64,000 nt of DNA, from the NCBI GenBank assembly GCA_963705525.1, contig CAVPJW010000005.1, forward strand, positions 112,911 through 176,910. The letters are read 5' to 3'. The stretch comes from CAVPJW01 sp963705525 (GTDB lineage: Bacteria; Acidobacteriota; Vicinamibacteria; Vicinamibacterales; CAVPJW01). Below the pieces are notes generated by a model. The model was not told where the DNA came from and did no database searches. It saw only the letters and a program-made list of their open reading frames with translations. Shown here piece after piece: positions 19,083 to 27,740 of this stretch. Both the position numbers and the translations under genes were made by a program. The first letter of the stretch is position 1. Each line of letters begins with the position of its first letter.

Positions 19083-19508
19083 TTACCGATGTTTCAGCAG
19101 GTCGCGGATTTCTCCGAGGAGTATTTCTTGCTTGGACGGCGGTGGTGGAACCGCGGGCGCCTCTGCCTGACGCCGGACTGCGTTCATGGCGCGCACCAGA
19201 AGAAACACGGAAAACGCGACCACGAGAAAGTTGAGCAGCGCGTTCGCGAACACGCCGTAATTGAGCGTGACCGCGCCGGCCTTCTTCGCGTCGGCCAGCG
19301 TGGCATATGGACCGGCCGTCGCCCCGTCGCGAAGGACGGCGAACAGGTTGGTGAAATCGATGCCGCCCAGAAGCAGGGCAATTGGCGGCAGGACGATGTC
19401 GGCCACGAGCGAGCTGACGATTGCGCCGAACGCGGCACCGATGATGATGCCGATCGCCATGTCAGCCACGTTGCCACGCATGGCGAATTCCTTGAATTCC
19501 TTGAACAT
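19083..19508 (-). CDS. mscL: Large-conductance mechanosensitive channel
   Basis: 141 residues. It is a pentameric inner-membrane channel that opens under membrane tension to relieve osmotic downshock. The N-terminal amphipathic helix 'MFKEFKEFAMRGNVADMAIG' leads into TM1, which holds the glycine-rich gate ('GIIIGAAFGAIVSSLVADIV'). TM2 is 'ALLNFLVVAFSVFLLVRAMN', and the C-terminal cytoplasmic helix ends 'EILLGEIRDLLKHR'. The start follows a GGACAGGT stretch. It lies 11 bases after the stop of the PAS-like gene of the GTPase operon on the same strand, so it could be the last gene of that transcript. Confidence 0.96.
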   Translation of the reverse strand: MFKEFKEFAMRGNVADMAIGIIIGAAFGAIVSSLVADIVLPPIALLLGGIDFTNLFAVLRDGATAGPYATLADAKKAGAVTLNYGVFANALLNFLVVAFSVFLLVRAMNAVRRQAEAPAVPPPPSKQEILLGEIRDLLKHR

Positions 19509-19519
19509 GACCTGTCCTT

Positions 19520-20077
19520 TCAGGCCTTGAGCGCGTCAACGACCGACGCGCTCGTCGCCTGAATCTTCTCGGCCAGCTCGCGCTGGACCGGGGTGAGCTC
19601 GCTCGTCAGGAGTGAATCGGCAGCCTTGAGCACGCTCTGCATCGGTTTGACCAGAGCCCGTGTCGCTGACACGAATCGTTCGTGTGTCAGGGCGTTTTCA
19701 CGGGCCAGCTGGAGGACCTTCCGTGTGTCGTCGAAGTCGGCCAGGAGTTCGATCAAGAGGAACCGCCGCTGATCGACCGAGACCGCGGACACTTCGAAGA
19801 AATATTCCTGGCCGGATCGGTCCGTGGCCGCGCATGGGCCGGAACGCAAACGGCCCGGGCTGTCCTTCCACCAGAATCGCGCGGCGTCCGAGAGAAAGCC
19901 ATCCAGGAAGGGGAACGCTTCCGCCAGGCCGACCGGCTGCTCGCCGTCCGTCTGCCCGTAGAGATTGATGAACCAGGATGGCGCGCCGCCGAAGAGATAG
20001 AGCGGCCCATCGCGCAACCGCTCGAGGATGACGATGTCCATGACGCCGAAGAGATCGCCGAAGACAGGGTCCGTCAC
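19520..20077 (-). CDS. PAS-like protein with degenerate histidine-kinase dimerisation helix
   Basis: 185 residues from a GTG at 20077, chosen because GAGGAG lies 8 bases upstream; the longer open frame runs out of frame through the GTPase gene. Residues 1-115 look PAS-like: a 'FVTDPVFGDLFGVMD' start, 'PLYLFGGAPSWFINLYG', and a terminal strand 'RRFLLIELLADFDDTRKVLQLAR'. Residues 125-180 resemble a HisKA helix pair ('LTPVQRELAEKIQATSASVV'), but the H-box histidine is missing ('FVSATRALVKPM') and there is no ATPase domain. It therefore cannot be a kinase. Its gene starts 11 bases after the GTPase stop, and it is probably an effector or sensor partner of the GTPase. Confidence 0.75.
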   Translation of the reverse strand: MTDPVFGDLFGVMDIVILERLRDGPLYLFGGAPSWFINLYGQTDGEQPVGLAEAFPFLDGFLSDAARFWWKDSPGRLRSGPCAATDRSGQEYFFEVSAVSVDQRRFLLIELLADFDDTRKVLQLARENALTHERFVSATRALVKPMQSVLKAADSLLTSELTPVQRELAEKIQATSASVVDALKA

Positions 20078-20088
20078 GAAAACGCTCC

Positions 20089-20583
20089 TCAATCGACCAG
20101 CGCCCGCGCAAGAGACGCGAACGTGTCTTCTACGCCGGCTCCCGTCTTGGCGCTCGTTCTCACCACCTTCCAACCCTGGTTGGCGAGGCGCAGTATCGCC
20201 GTCTGGTCGAGCGCCCACTCCGCCGACAGGTCGGACTTGTTGAGAACCAGCACGAACGGCACTTTGCCGGCGGTTTCTTCCGCCATCTTCTGGAGCGATA
20301 CCGCCACGTCGAGCGTCGCGGCTCGCGTACCGTCCACGACCAGCAGATATGCGGCCGACCCGCGCAGGTACGACTGGCGCACCGACTGAAAGTCGTCGTT
20401 GCCGTAGATGTCCCACAGCACGAGGTTCACGGTCTGATCGCCCACCGTGACGGCCTTGCGATCGATCTTGACGCCGACCGTCGTCAGATACTTGTCGGAG
20501 AAAATGCTGTGGACGAATCGCGAGACGAGACTCGTCTTGCCAACCGCAAACGCCCCCAGCATGCACACTTTCTTTTGAATCAT
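20089..20583 (-). CDS. Ras-like small GTPase
   Basis: 164 residues, a single G domain of the size of Rab or Rho proteins. The G1 P-loop is 'GAFAVGKT' (10-17), switch I Thr is in 'TTVGVKI' near 35, G3 is 'WDIYGND' (57-63), G4 is 'NKSD' (115-118) and G5 is 'TSAKTG' (143-148). Compared with Ras, position 12 is Phe and the catalytic Gln61 position is Asn, so hydrolysis must be arranged differently. There is no C-terminal cysteine for lipidation; membrane recruitment would need the adjacent OmpA-family protein. The start overlaps the OmpA gene stop by 4 bases. The physiological role is unknown. Confidence 0.9.
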   Translation of the reverse strand: MIQKKVCMLGAFAVGKTSLVSRFVHSIFSDKYLTTVGVKIDRKAVTVGDQTVNLVLWDIYGNDDFQSVRQSYLRGSAAYLLVVDGTRAATLDVAVSLQKMAEETAGKVPFVLVLNKSDLSAEWALDQTAILRLANQGWKVVRTSAKTGAGVEDTFASLARALVD

Positions 20584-22352
20584 CGCGCAACCGCCGGTCC
20601 CGACCCACTCAGACGCACCGCCCGAAACACGACGCGCCGGTTCTCCTGTTTCTCCTCTTCGCCAGCCCCTTGCTTGAGCGGGTCGTCGCTGCCAACGCCC
20701 GACGGCAGCACCTCGAGGGAGGAGAGGCGCGCCAGGCCGAGCTCCGCCGCGACGATCTCGGCACGCGCGCGGCTGAGCGGCAGGTTGGTCCCTGGAGGCC
20801 CGTCCGAGTCCGTGTGCCCGATGATCTGGATCGTAATGCGATTATCCGCCAGGGCGCCAAGGTCGTTGAGCTCGGCCATGTCCGCCGCAAGCGCTCGTAC
20901 GCGCGCCTCATCTCCCGGAATCAGGCGCGTCGTCCCGCGAACGAAATGCAGCGCCGCCTGCTCGACCCGGCCAATCGTCGCGCGGATGCTGTCGTCGAGC
21001 GCTACCCGGTCGTCAAAGCGAGCCACACCCGGGAACGTGGCAGCCATGCGCCGACCGTCCCGGATCCATTGAGCCGTCGCGACGCCGCCTGCGATCAACG
21101 TACCGTTCTCCATTGAGAGTCTGACCCCTTCGCCCGGACTGAGAAATCGTCTGGCACGCTCGAGCGTGAACCGCGGATCGAGCGACTGGTACAAGTCCCA
21201 GCGACTGGTCACGCTGCTCGCCTGAAACCCCGACTGCGCGAGCAGGCTCTCTGGATCGACGGACAGCGGATCGCGCAGGCCCGTCACGACGCGGCGCCCG
21301 GCCTGTCGGCCTTCCGAGACCACGACAATGCCGGGCTCGGCCCGCAGCCTCTCGACATAGGCGTTCCACCGCGCCGCTTCTCTCGCCCACCACCAGAAGG
21401 CGACCGCCGCGAGCGCCGCGACCGCGATCGCCACCCACTTGAGCCTCGACCGATGCGGCTGCTTCTCGTGTTTGTACTGTGCCTGAAGCAGCGTTTCGAG
21501 AATCGGGCGCGTCGCTTCGAACGGGGTATTGTCGCCGGTGAACGAATCGAGCTGATCGCCAAACTGCAGGTGAATCGTGTCGAGCGCATCGGCCAACGTC
21601 GAACGAAGCTCGCGCGGAGCCGTGCCTCTGATCACCGCGGCCAGAACGGCGTACGGACCCTGCTCTATCCAGACCGACAGGTTCCCCACCTGCAGCGTCT
21701 CGAGCGCATCGTCCGGGCGCACCTTGAACGAGTCCTGCACGAAGTCGCGAATCGCCGTCAGCATCCCCGACACCATGTCCGCCTCGTCGACGGCGCCGGA
21801 CGCGGTGGACAGATGTTGCAGGAGAAGGCCGCTCTTCCTGTCGATCAGAAACACCTGCTCGACGCGGAACACCAACGTATTGAGGAGCACGACCTCAGCG
21901 AACGACTTGCCCGTGCGCAGTGCCGTCACCCGCCATGCGATCGCCTGCCATGACAGGCTGTGCTCGAGCGTCTGGTTCAGGCTCTGCACCATCGCGCTCA
22001 GCGTGTGCGCGATCGCCCGGCGAATCGCAGGTCCAATGACGGGAAACAGCGCGTCAGCGAGCGGCTTGGGGTTTTTGCGGACCGACGCCGTGATCGCCTC
22101 TTCGACCGACGGCCGCAGGGCCGTCGTGAGCTGGGGGTCGTGCGCTCTCAGAAGGATCGCCTGAGGCAGGATCTGGCTGACTTCACGCGCCTGGGCCGAG
22201 GGATCGTCCAGACGCGCCTCGAGCGCTCGAAGCTGACGACGCTCGGGGCCGATGATGATCGAGCGGAGCTCGTCGAGTCGCTCCGATTCTGGCACATCGC
22301 CGTCCGGTTCCGGTGGGCGGGTGCCCGTCGGAACGGCAGCGGATTCACCCAT
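20580..22352 (-). CDS. Inner-membrane OmpA-family protein with roadblock/longin-like cytoplasmic domain
   Basis: 590 residues. Residues 1-300 are cytoplasmic and mostly helical. Within them, about 160-245 read like a roadblock/longin fold: 'VFLIDRKSGLLLQHLS', a helix 'ADMVSGMLTAIRDFVQDSF', then 'LQVGNLSVWIEQGPYAVLAAV'. One TM helix spans 305-322 ('WVAIAVAALAAVAFWWWA'), followed by a BON-like segment (330-365) and a C-terminal OmpA/MotB domain (465-580) with 'IGHTDSDG' and the peptidoglycan-contact motif 'NRRVVF'. It is neither a beta-barrel nor an outer-membrane protein. It links the cytoplasm to the cell wall and overlaps the GTPase gene, so it may be the GTPase's docking or regulatory partner. 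The roadblock assignment is inference. Confidence 0.85.
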   Translation of the reverse strand: MGESAAVPTGTRPPEPDGDVPESERLDELRSIIIGPERRQLRALEARLDDPSAQAREVSQILPQAILLRAHDPQLTTALRPSVEEAITASVRKNPKPLADALFPVIGPAIRRAIAHTLSAMVQSLNQTLEHSLSWQAIAWRVTALRTGKSFAEVVLLNTLVFRVEQVFLIDRKSGLLLQHLSTASGAVDEADMVSGMLTAIRDFVQDSFKVRPDDALETLQVGNLSVWIEQGPYAVLAAVIRGTAPRELRSTLADALDTIHLQFGDQLDSFTGDNTPFEATRPILETLLQAQYKHEKQPHRSRLKWVAIAVAALAAVAFWWWAREAARWNAYVERLRAEPGIVVVSEGRQAGRRVVTGLRDPLSVDPESLLAQSGFQASSVTSRWDLYQSLDPRFTLERARRFLSPGEGVRLSMENGTLIAGGVATAQWIRDGRRMAATFPGVARFDDRVALDDSIRATIGRVEQAALHFVRGTTRLIPGDEARVRALAADMAELNDLGALADNRITIQIIGHTDSDGPPGTNLPLSRARAEIVAAELGLARLSSLEVLPSGVGSDDPLKQGAGEEEKQENRRVVFRAVRLSGSGPAVAR

Positions 22353-22953
22353 TCCGCAGATCCTCGGCTCCCGGGATCGAGAACTCGTCGTTCAGCCGGA
22401 GCGCCATCTCGGTGAAGAGCGACGCCAGCGCGGCGCGGTCGGCCTTCTCGATTCTGAGCTCGTGAGCGGTCTGCTCGAGGCTGGCCAGGACTTCTTCGGC
22501 CTTCTGTCGGATCTCGTCGCCGAGCTTCTGATACTGATCGAGAATCTGTTGACGCAGGTCGCGCTGCGTCCGCGCCAGCTGATCGTCGAGCTGCGACATC
22601 TTTTTCTCGGCGCCCCGCGACGCCTCTTTGAGCTCGCGGGAGAGATCTTTGAGACCGTCGGCGCGCTCTTCGTGTTCGGTCTTGAGCCGATCGACCAGCG
22701 ATTCGGACTCCTTTTTCACGAACTGCTCGAGCGCCGCCAGTCGCTTCCTCACATCGTCCTTGAGGTCGGCGGTGTCCTTGCTGAGCCGTTCTTCGAGGCG
22801 CGCGAACTTCTTGTCGTAGTCGCGCATCTGCACCCCGAAGAGGATGTCGCGCACCTTCTCGAGACTGGCGCCGGTCGCCGGCTCGCCGGGTTTGGCACTC
22901 TCGTCCTCTCCATTGCGCTTCGCCGCTGCTGCCGATCGTGATCGTTCGCTCAT
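22345..22953 (-). CDS. Long coiled-coil cytoplasmic protein of the GTPase operon
   Basis: 202 residues from the ATG at 22953. A longer in-frame start at 23100 adds a very basic 49-residue tail (MPAKSIKRGLRQKRRPRAK) and also has a purine-rich site, so the true start is open. Residues from about 40 to 150 are charged heptads ('DYDKKFARLEERLSKDTADL' onward) predicted to form a long coiled coil. A conserved-looking 'RDILFG' precedes it and a 'RAALASLFTEMALRLN' cap ends it. The stop overlaps the OmpA-family start by 8 bases, making this the first gene of the four-gene operon. No enzymatic motif is seen. Confidence 0.8.
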   Translation of the reverse strand: MSERSRSAAAAKRNGEDESAKPGEPATGASLEKVRDILFGVQMRDYDKKFARLEERLSKDTADLKDDVRKRLAALEQFVKKESESLVDRLKTEHEERADGLKDLSRELKEASRGAEKKMSQLDDQLARTQRDLRQQILDQYQKLGDEIRQKAEEVLASLEQTAHELRIEKADRAALASLFTEMALRLNDEFSIPGAEDLRNG

Positions 22954-23126
22954 GGTCGTCGTGCCTCTTTTGTGTCTGACGCGAAACAGTTTGACGTTAT
23001 CAGGGCGGGTGGACACCCCGCCGCGCGACGCTGCGGCATGCGGCTTGGCGCGCGGGCGTCGCTTCTGTCGCAGGCCTCGTTTGATGGATTTTGCGGGCAT
23101 GCTGACGCTTCCTTCTGGAGGGAAGC

Positions 23127-23149
23127 CGGCCCCGGAAAAAGCGGGGCCG
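23127..23149. other. Perfect 8-bp hairpin upstream of the GTPase operon
   Basis: CGGCCCCG and CGGGGCCG are separated by GAAAAAG. The hairpin sits 27 bases upstream of the alternative start at 23100, in the leader of the minus-strand operon. No T-run follows on either strand, so it is not a typical intrinsic terminator. A leader structure is possible. Confidence 0.35.
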
Positions 23150-23497
23150 CAAGGCTATCACAGGGGCCCATGGCCGACAACCGCCGAACGTCTCCCGCGA
23201 CCGGCCGGCTCCGCACGTCCCTCGGATCAGCCGGAAACCAAGAAGTCACCTTCTCACGTGCCTTTCGGCTGCTCGTTCTGAGACTGCGAACGCGGTAGAC
23301 GGCGAGCCTCCGTGGGAGACCCGCGTTTTTCCGAAGAGAAAGCGCGCGTCGATTCGTGCAAACCGATGGAATACACATTGCTACGGGTTCGGTGTCTCCC
23401 GCGCACGCACGCGGGGGCACGGTGTCCGTTCAGCGTATGCGGCGTATGTCCGGATACGCCGAACGGACCTCCCTTCCTCGTTCTCCCAACCCGCACC

Positions 23498-23545
23498 AAG
23501 AACCAAGAACTCGCACTAAGAACCAAGAACCAACCCCTAAGAACT
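23498..23545 (+). repeat. AAGAACC-type intergenic repeat, copy upstream of the flavin oxidase
   Basis: Tandem CAAGAAC/CTAAGAACC units fill the region just before the GTG at 23557. The last 30 bases (23516-23545, beginning CTAAGAACCAAGAACC) are identical to 25264-25293 upstream of the ABC permease, in the same orientation relative to the gene. Confidence 0.75.
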
Positions 23546-23556
23546 AATATTGACCC

Positions 23557-24684
23557 GTGCCTTATGACGCGATCGTCATCGGCGTGGGCGGAATGGGCAG
23601 CGCGACCGCCTTTCACCTGGCCGCGCGCGGCGCTCGTGTCCTCGGACTCGAGCAGTTCGACATCGCGCACGACCGCGGATCCTCACACGGCGTCAATCGC
23701 ATTATTCGCCTCGGATACGCCGAGGATCCGCGCTACGTGCCGCTGCTTCGGCGCGCCTATGCTTTGTGGCGCGATCTGGAGCGCCAGACGGGAGAGTCGC
23801 TCCTGTTCATCACCGGCGGCCTGGACGTGGGCCATGCGGGGAGCGCGTTCATAGAAGGGTCAATGCGATCCTGCCGGCTGCACGACCTTCCGCACGAGCT
23901 GCTCGACGCAGCGACCGTTCACGACCGCTTTCCCGGGTGCGATTTTCCCCGAGATCTGGTGTCGGTCTATCAGCCGGAAAGCGGCTTCGTGATGGCCGAG
24001 CGAACAGTGACGCTCCACACCGAACTGGCCCGGCGGCTGGGCGCGGAGATTCACACGCGTGAGGCAGTGCACGGCTGGTCGCAAGAAGGCGGGCATGTCG
24101 TCGTCACCACCGATGAGGGGCAGTACCACGCCCGGAGGCTGGTGATTACTGCCGGGGCCTGGGCGTCACGCCTCGTTCCCGCGCTGGCGGGTCGCGCGGT
24201 ACCTGAACGGCAGGTGCTGATCTGGACCGAGCCGCGTCGCCCTGAGCTCTTCCAGCTGGGCGCCTTCCCCATCTTCTATATGGAAGCCGACGCGGGCCGC
24301 TATTACGGCTTCCCGATTCATGGCGTGCCCGGTTTCAAGATCGGGAAGTACAACCACCTGAAACAGAAAGTCGAGCCCGACACCGTTGATCGCGAGTGCC
24401 ATCCAGAAGACGAGGCGGTCCTTCGCGAGGGGATCCGCCGATACTTCCCCGAGGCCGATGGCCCGACGCTCGCGATGAAGACGTGCATGTTCACCAACAC
24501 GGCCGACGAACACTTCGTGATTGATCATCTGCCAGACCACCCGGAGGTCGCGATCGCCGCGGGGTTTTCCGGTCACGGCTACAAATTCTGCAGCATTGTC
24601 GGCGAAGTCATGGCTGACCTGACGCTCGATGGCGGGACCCGCTGGAACCTGGAGCTCTTCCAGCTCGAACGACTGATGACCTGA
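23557..24684 (+). CDS. N-methyl-L-tryptophan / sarcosine oxidase-like flavoprotein
   Basis: 375 residues from a GTG start. The FAD-binding beta-alpha-beta motif is at residues 7-18 ('VIGVGGMGSATA'). The N-terminus 'GSSHGVNRIIRLGY' and the C-terminal 'KTCMFTNTADEHFVIDH' match the monomeric sarcosine oxidase/SolA family. Cys310 in the last motif is the expected attachment site for covalent FAD. The reaction is oxidative demethylation of an N-methyl amino acid with O2, giving formaldehyde and peroxide; the exact amine is uncertain. The next gene starts one base after its stop, so the two are co-transcribed. Confidence 0.9.
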   Translation: MPYDAIVIGVGGMGSATAFHLAARGARVLGLEQFDIAHDRGSSHGVNRIIRLGYAEDPRYVPLLRRAYALWRDLERQTGESLLFITGGLDVGHAGSAFIEGSMRSCRLHDLPHELLDAATVHDRFPGCDFPRDLVSVYQPESGFVMAERTVTLHTELARRLGAEIHTREAVHGWSQEGGHVVVTTDEGQYHARRLVITAGAWASRLVPALAGRAVPERQVLIWTEPRRPELFQLGAFPIFYMEADAGRYYGFPIHGVPGFKIGKYNHLKQKVEPDTVDRECHPEDEAVLREGIRRYFPEADGPTLAMKTCMFTNTADEHFVIDHLPDHPEVAIAAGFSGHGYKFCSIVGEVMADLTLDGGTRWNLELFQLERLMT

Positions 24685-24685
24685 A

Positions 24686-25267
24686 ATGGACACGCTGCCT
24701 TTCGCCGCGACCTCGCTCGCGTCGACCTACGAACGCGTCGACCGCTTGCCCGCCGTTGTGCTGCTCGACAACGTGAGAAGCCTGTACAACGTCGGCGCCT
24801 TCTTCCGAACGGCTGATGCTGTTCGCCTGACGCGGATCTGTCTCGCGGGCATCGCCGGCTCTCCGCCGAACCCGATGATCGCCAAGACGGCGCTTGGTGC
24901 CGAGGAGACGGTGCCATGGGAACGGGCCGACGACACTCTCCAGCGGATGGACTCGCTGAGGTCCGAGGGATACGAGCTCGCGGCCGTGGAAACCAGTGTG
25001 AGAGCCATTGATCTGTTCGACTGGACGCCGCGCTTCCCCGTCTGCGTCATTTTCGGGCATGAGGTTGACGGTCTGTCGAACAGCGTGCTCGAACAATCGG
25101 ACGCGCGCGTCCGCATCCCCATGCTGGGCCGCAAGCAGTCACTGAACGTCGCCACCGCCGGCGGCGTCGTGCTCTACGAGCTGTTGAGGAAGTACCGCAA
25201 CCTGATGGCGTCGTCACGGACTGGCTCGGTTCCAACGTTTCCGGTCGTGGACGCATCAAACCGCTAA
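24686..25267 (+). CDS. TrmH/SpoU-family RNA 2'-O-methyltransferase
   Basis: 193 residues. The SPOUT knot motifs are present: motif 1 'DNVRSLYNVGAFFRTAD' (near 30-45), motif 2 'VIFGHEVDGLS' and motif 3 'IPMLGRKQSLNVATA', which forms the SAM-binding trefoil knot. It lacks an N-terminal RNA-binding extension, like TrmL/TrmH-type tRNA methyltransferases, so tRNA is the likeliest substrate. It begins one base after the flavin oxidase stop and lies 31 bases before the ADOP permease. The shared transcript looks incidental. Confidence 0.92.
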   Translation: MDTLPFAATSLASTYERVDRLPAVVLLDNVRSLYNVGAFFRTADAVRLTRICLAGIAGSPPNPMIAKTALGAEETVPWERADDTLQRMDSLRSEGYELAAVETSVRAIDLFDWTPRFPVCVIFGHEVDGLSNSVLEQSDARVRIPMLGRKQSLNVATAGGVVLYELLRKYRNLMASSRTGSVPTFPVVDASNR

Positions 25268-25293
25268 GAACCAAGAACCAACCCCTAAGAACT
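25264..25293 (+). repeat. 30-bp intergenic repeat, copy upstream of the ABC permease
   Basis: Identical over 30 bases to 23516-23545 and in the same orientation. It ends 5 bases before the ATG at 25299 and overlaps the last codon of the methyltransferase gene, so it occupies the place where a ribosome site would be expected. Confidence 0.8.
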
Positions 25294-25298
25294 TCGTT

Positions 25299-27740
25299 AT
25301 GGATTCTCTCCTTCAAGACCTCCGCTATGCCCTGCGCATGCTGGCGCGCAGCCCGGGGTTTACCGCCGCAGCCGTGCTCGCACTCGGGCTCGGCATGGGC
25401 GCCACCACGGCCATCTACAGCGTGCTGAATGGCGTGGTCCTTCGACCACTGGCGTACCCCCGGCCGCACGAGCTCGTGATGTTCTGGGAAACCGATCGCG
25501 GGAAGGGTCTCGACCACGAGCTCATCTCGCCGGTCAACTTCCTCGACTATCGAAACCTGCATCACGTCTTCACGGATGCGGCGGCGTGGTGGAAGCCGGA
25601 TGTCAATTTCACCGCCGAGCGGCACGAACCAATCCGCGCAAACACGGTCGAGGTGAGCGGAAACTTCTTTTCGGTCATGGGCATTCAGCCGCTCGTGGGA
25701 CGCGGTTTTCCTGCCGCGCCGCTTCATGAACGCGTCGAGGAAGTCATCGTCAGCCATCGGCTGTGGCAGAACCACCTCAATGGTGATCCCGCCGTCATCG
25801 GCCGCACGGTGGGCTTGAACGGACGGGCGTTTCAAATCGTTGGTGTGATGCCCGCCGGATTCAACTTTCCCGACGACACCGACGTGTGGCAGCGGCTGGA
25901 ATGGGACCTGTCCAAGCATTCCCGCGGCGCGCACTTCATGGAGGGTGTCGGGCGCCTGCGGCCGGGCGCCACGGTTGAACAGGCGAACCTGGAGCTCGGC
26001 TCGCTCACCCGGCGCCTCGCCTCGGAATTCGCCGCAACTAACAGCGGCTGGAGCGCGAGGGTCGTCAAGCTCGATGTGGAGATTGCGGGCTTCTTTCGTC
26101 CCGCACTGTACCTGCTATTCGCGGCGGTTGGCCTCCTGCTCCTCATCGGCTGTCTCAACGTGGCCAATCTGCTGCTCGCCCGGGCCACGACGCGCGAGCG
26201 CGAAGTGGCGGTGCGCGTGGCCACCGGCGCGAGCCGGGGACGGTTGATCCGCCAGTTCCTCATCGAGAGCGGGGTCCTTGCCGCTCTGTCCACAGCGCTC
26301 GGGCTCGTCGTCGCGGTGGCAGGTGTCAAGGCGCTCGTGCTCGCCGCACCGATTGCCATTCCTCGACTCGATCAGGTGACGGTGGACAAGGGCGTGCTGG
26401 CCTTTGCGGCCCTGCTGACCGTCGTGACGGCCTTCGCCTTCGGCGTCATTCCTGCACTCTTCATGTCGAAGACCGAGTTGACCCACGCGCTGAAGGAAGG
26501 CGGCCGCGGCCACAGCGCCGGACACGGAGGCCGCAGGCTCCGCGGCATGCTCGTGGTGACCGAAATCGCCCTGTCAGTCACGCTCCTCGTCGGCGCCGGC
26601 CTCCTGATGCGGAGCTTCGGGCGCCTCGTGGATCAGGATCCCGGGCTCAGGCCAGAGCAGGTCCTGACGGCCAACATCCAGCTGGCCGAGCGTTCCGAGT
26701 CGGACGCGGAATGGATGACCGTCGGTCAGTTCTATTCGCAGCTCCTCGACTCGATTCGGACTGATCCTGCGGTCCGTTCCGCGAGCGCCAGCAACTTCCT
26801 GCCGCTCGAACCCGGCTGGCGCATGCCATTCCTCTTCACGGGCAGGCCCCAGCCGAAGAGCGGCGAGGAGCCGACGGCTCAGCATCACTCGATCGATGAG
26901 GAGTACTTCCGCACGCTTGGCGTCCCGCTGCTGAGGGGTCGCGTGTTCGATAAGCGCGACACACCAGAGTCGCAGGGTGTCGTCATCATCAACGATGCTG
27001 CGAGCCGGCGCTGGTGGCCGAACGAAAATCCAGTCGGGAAGACGATCGTGTCGCTCGTTCGCGTCGTCGGACCACTGGGCCGATCGCTGATGGTCGAACG
27101 CGAACATCAGATCGTGGGCGTTGTCGCCGACGTTCGAAACAACACGCTCAAGAACGCGGCCGAGCCGGCCATCTACCACACCGAACGCCAATTTCCGTTT
27201 CGCAACATGTATCTCGTCGTACGCGGCCAGGGCGATCCCGCGCAGCTGGCCAGCGTCATCAGAAACGCAGTCCGCCGGTTGGATCCCGGAATCCCGGTAT
27301 CGAATATCAGGACGATGGAAGGTGTTCTCGCAGAACCGGTACAGCAGCCCAGATTCCTGATGCTCGTGATGAGCGGCTTCGCCGTGCTCGCCCTGCTCCT
27401 TGCAGCGATCGGCATCTACGGCATCCTCGCGTACGCCGTCGGTCAGCGTCGTCAGGAGATCAGCATCAGGATGGCGCTCGGTGCGCGGCCGGGGAGCGTG
27501 CTCTGGCTCATCGTGCGTGAGGGGCTGCGGCTGACCGTCGCCGGAGCCGTGCTGGGATTGGCCGGCGCGTACCTCACAGGTCGCGCGCTGTCGAGCCTGC
27601 TCTTCGGCGTGCATCCCGCCGACGCGGTCACCTTCAGCGGCGCCGTGCTGGTGATCCTTGTGGCGGGTCTCACGGCCTGTGTTCTTCCGGCACGCCGCGC
27701 GGCCGCCGTTGATCCCGTGCGGGGGCTTCGCGCGGACTAG
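25299..27740 (+). CDS. ADOP-type ABC transporter permease (duplicated MacB/FtsX)
   Basis: 813 residues. The N-terminal motif 'DLRYALRMLARSPGFT' marks the acidobacterial duplicated orphan permease type. Order of domains: TM1 (about 20-45), a MacB periplasmic core domain, three TM helices (about 270-390) with 'LLIGCLNVANLLLARAT', a second TM plus core domain, then three TM helices near the C-terminus ('LLAAIGIYGILAYAVGQR', 'ISIRMALGARPG'). No ATPase gene is adjacent, as is common for this group. MacB relatives move peptides, lipids or act mechanically on the envelope; the substrate is unknown. Confidence 0.93.
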   Translation: MDSLLQDLRYALRMLARSPGFTAAAVLALGLGMGATTAIYSVLNGVVLRPLAYPRPHELVMFWETDRGKGLDHELISPVNFLDYRNLHHVFTDAAAWWKPDVNFTAERHEPIRANTVEVSGNFFSVMGIQPLVGRGFPAAPLHERVEEVIVSHRLWQNHLNGDPAVIGRTVGLNGRAFQIVGVMPAGFNFPDDTDVWQRLEWDLSKHSRGAHFMEGVGRLRPGATVEQANLELGSLTRRLASEFAATNSGWSARVVKLDVEIAGFFRPALYLLFAAVGLLLLIGCLNVANLLLARATTREREVAVRVATGASRGRLIRQFLIESGVLAALSTALGLVVAVAGVKALVLAAPIAIPRLDQVTVDKGVLAFAALLTVVTAFAFGVIPALFMSKTELTHALKEGGRGHSAGHGGRRLRGMLVVTEIALSVTLLVGAGLLMRSFGRLVDQDPGLRPEQVLTANIQLAERSESDAEWMTVGQFYSQLLDSIRTDPAVRSASASNFLPLEPGWRMPFLFTGRPQPKSGEEPTAQHHSIDEEYFRTLGVPLLRGRVFDKRDTPESQGVVIINDAASRRWWPNENPVGKTIVSLVRVVGPLGRSLMVEREHQIVGVVADVRNNTLKNAAEPAIYHTERQFPFRNMYLVVRGQGDPAQLASVIRNAVRRLDPGIPVSNIRTMEGVLAEPVQQPRFLMLVMSGFAVLALLLAAIGIYGILAYAVGQRRQEISIRMALGARPGSVLWLIVREGLRLTVAGAVLGLAGAYLTGRALSSLLFGVHPADAVTFSGAVLVILVAGLTACVLPARRAAAVDPVRGLRAD

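Noticed and set aside
23127..23149. Intrinsic terminator upstream of the GTPase operon
   Set aside because: The stem is good but no T-run follows on either strand. It is listed only as a hairpin.
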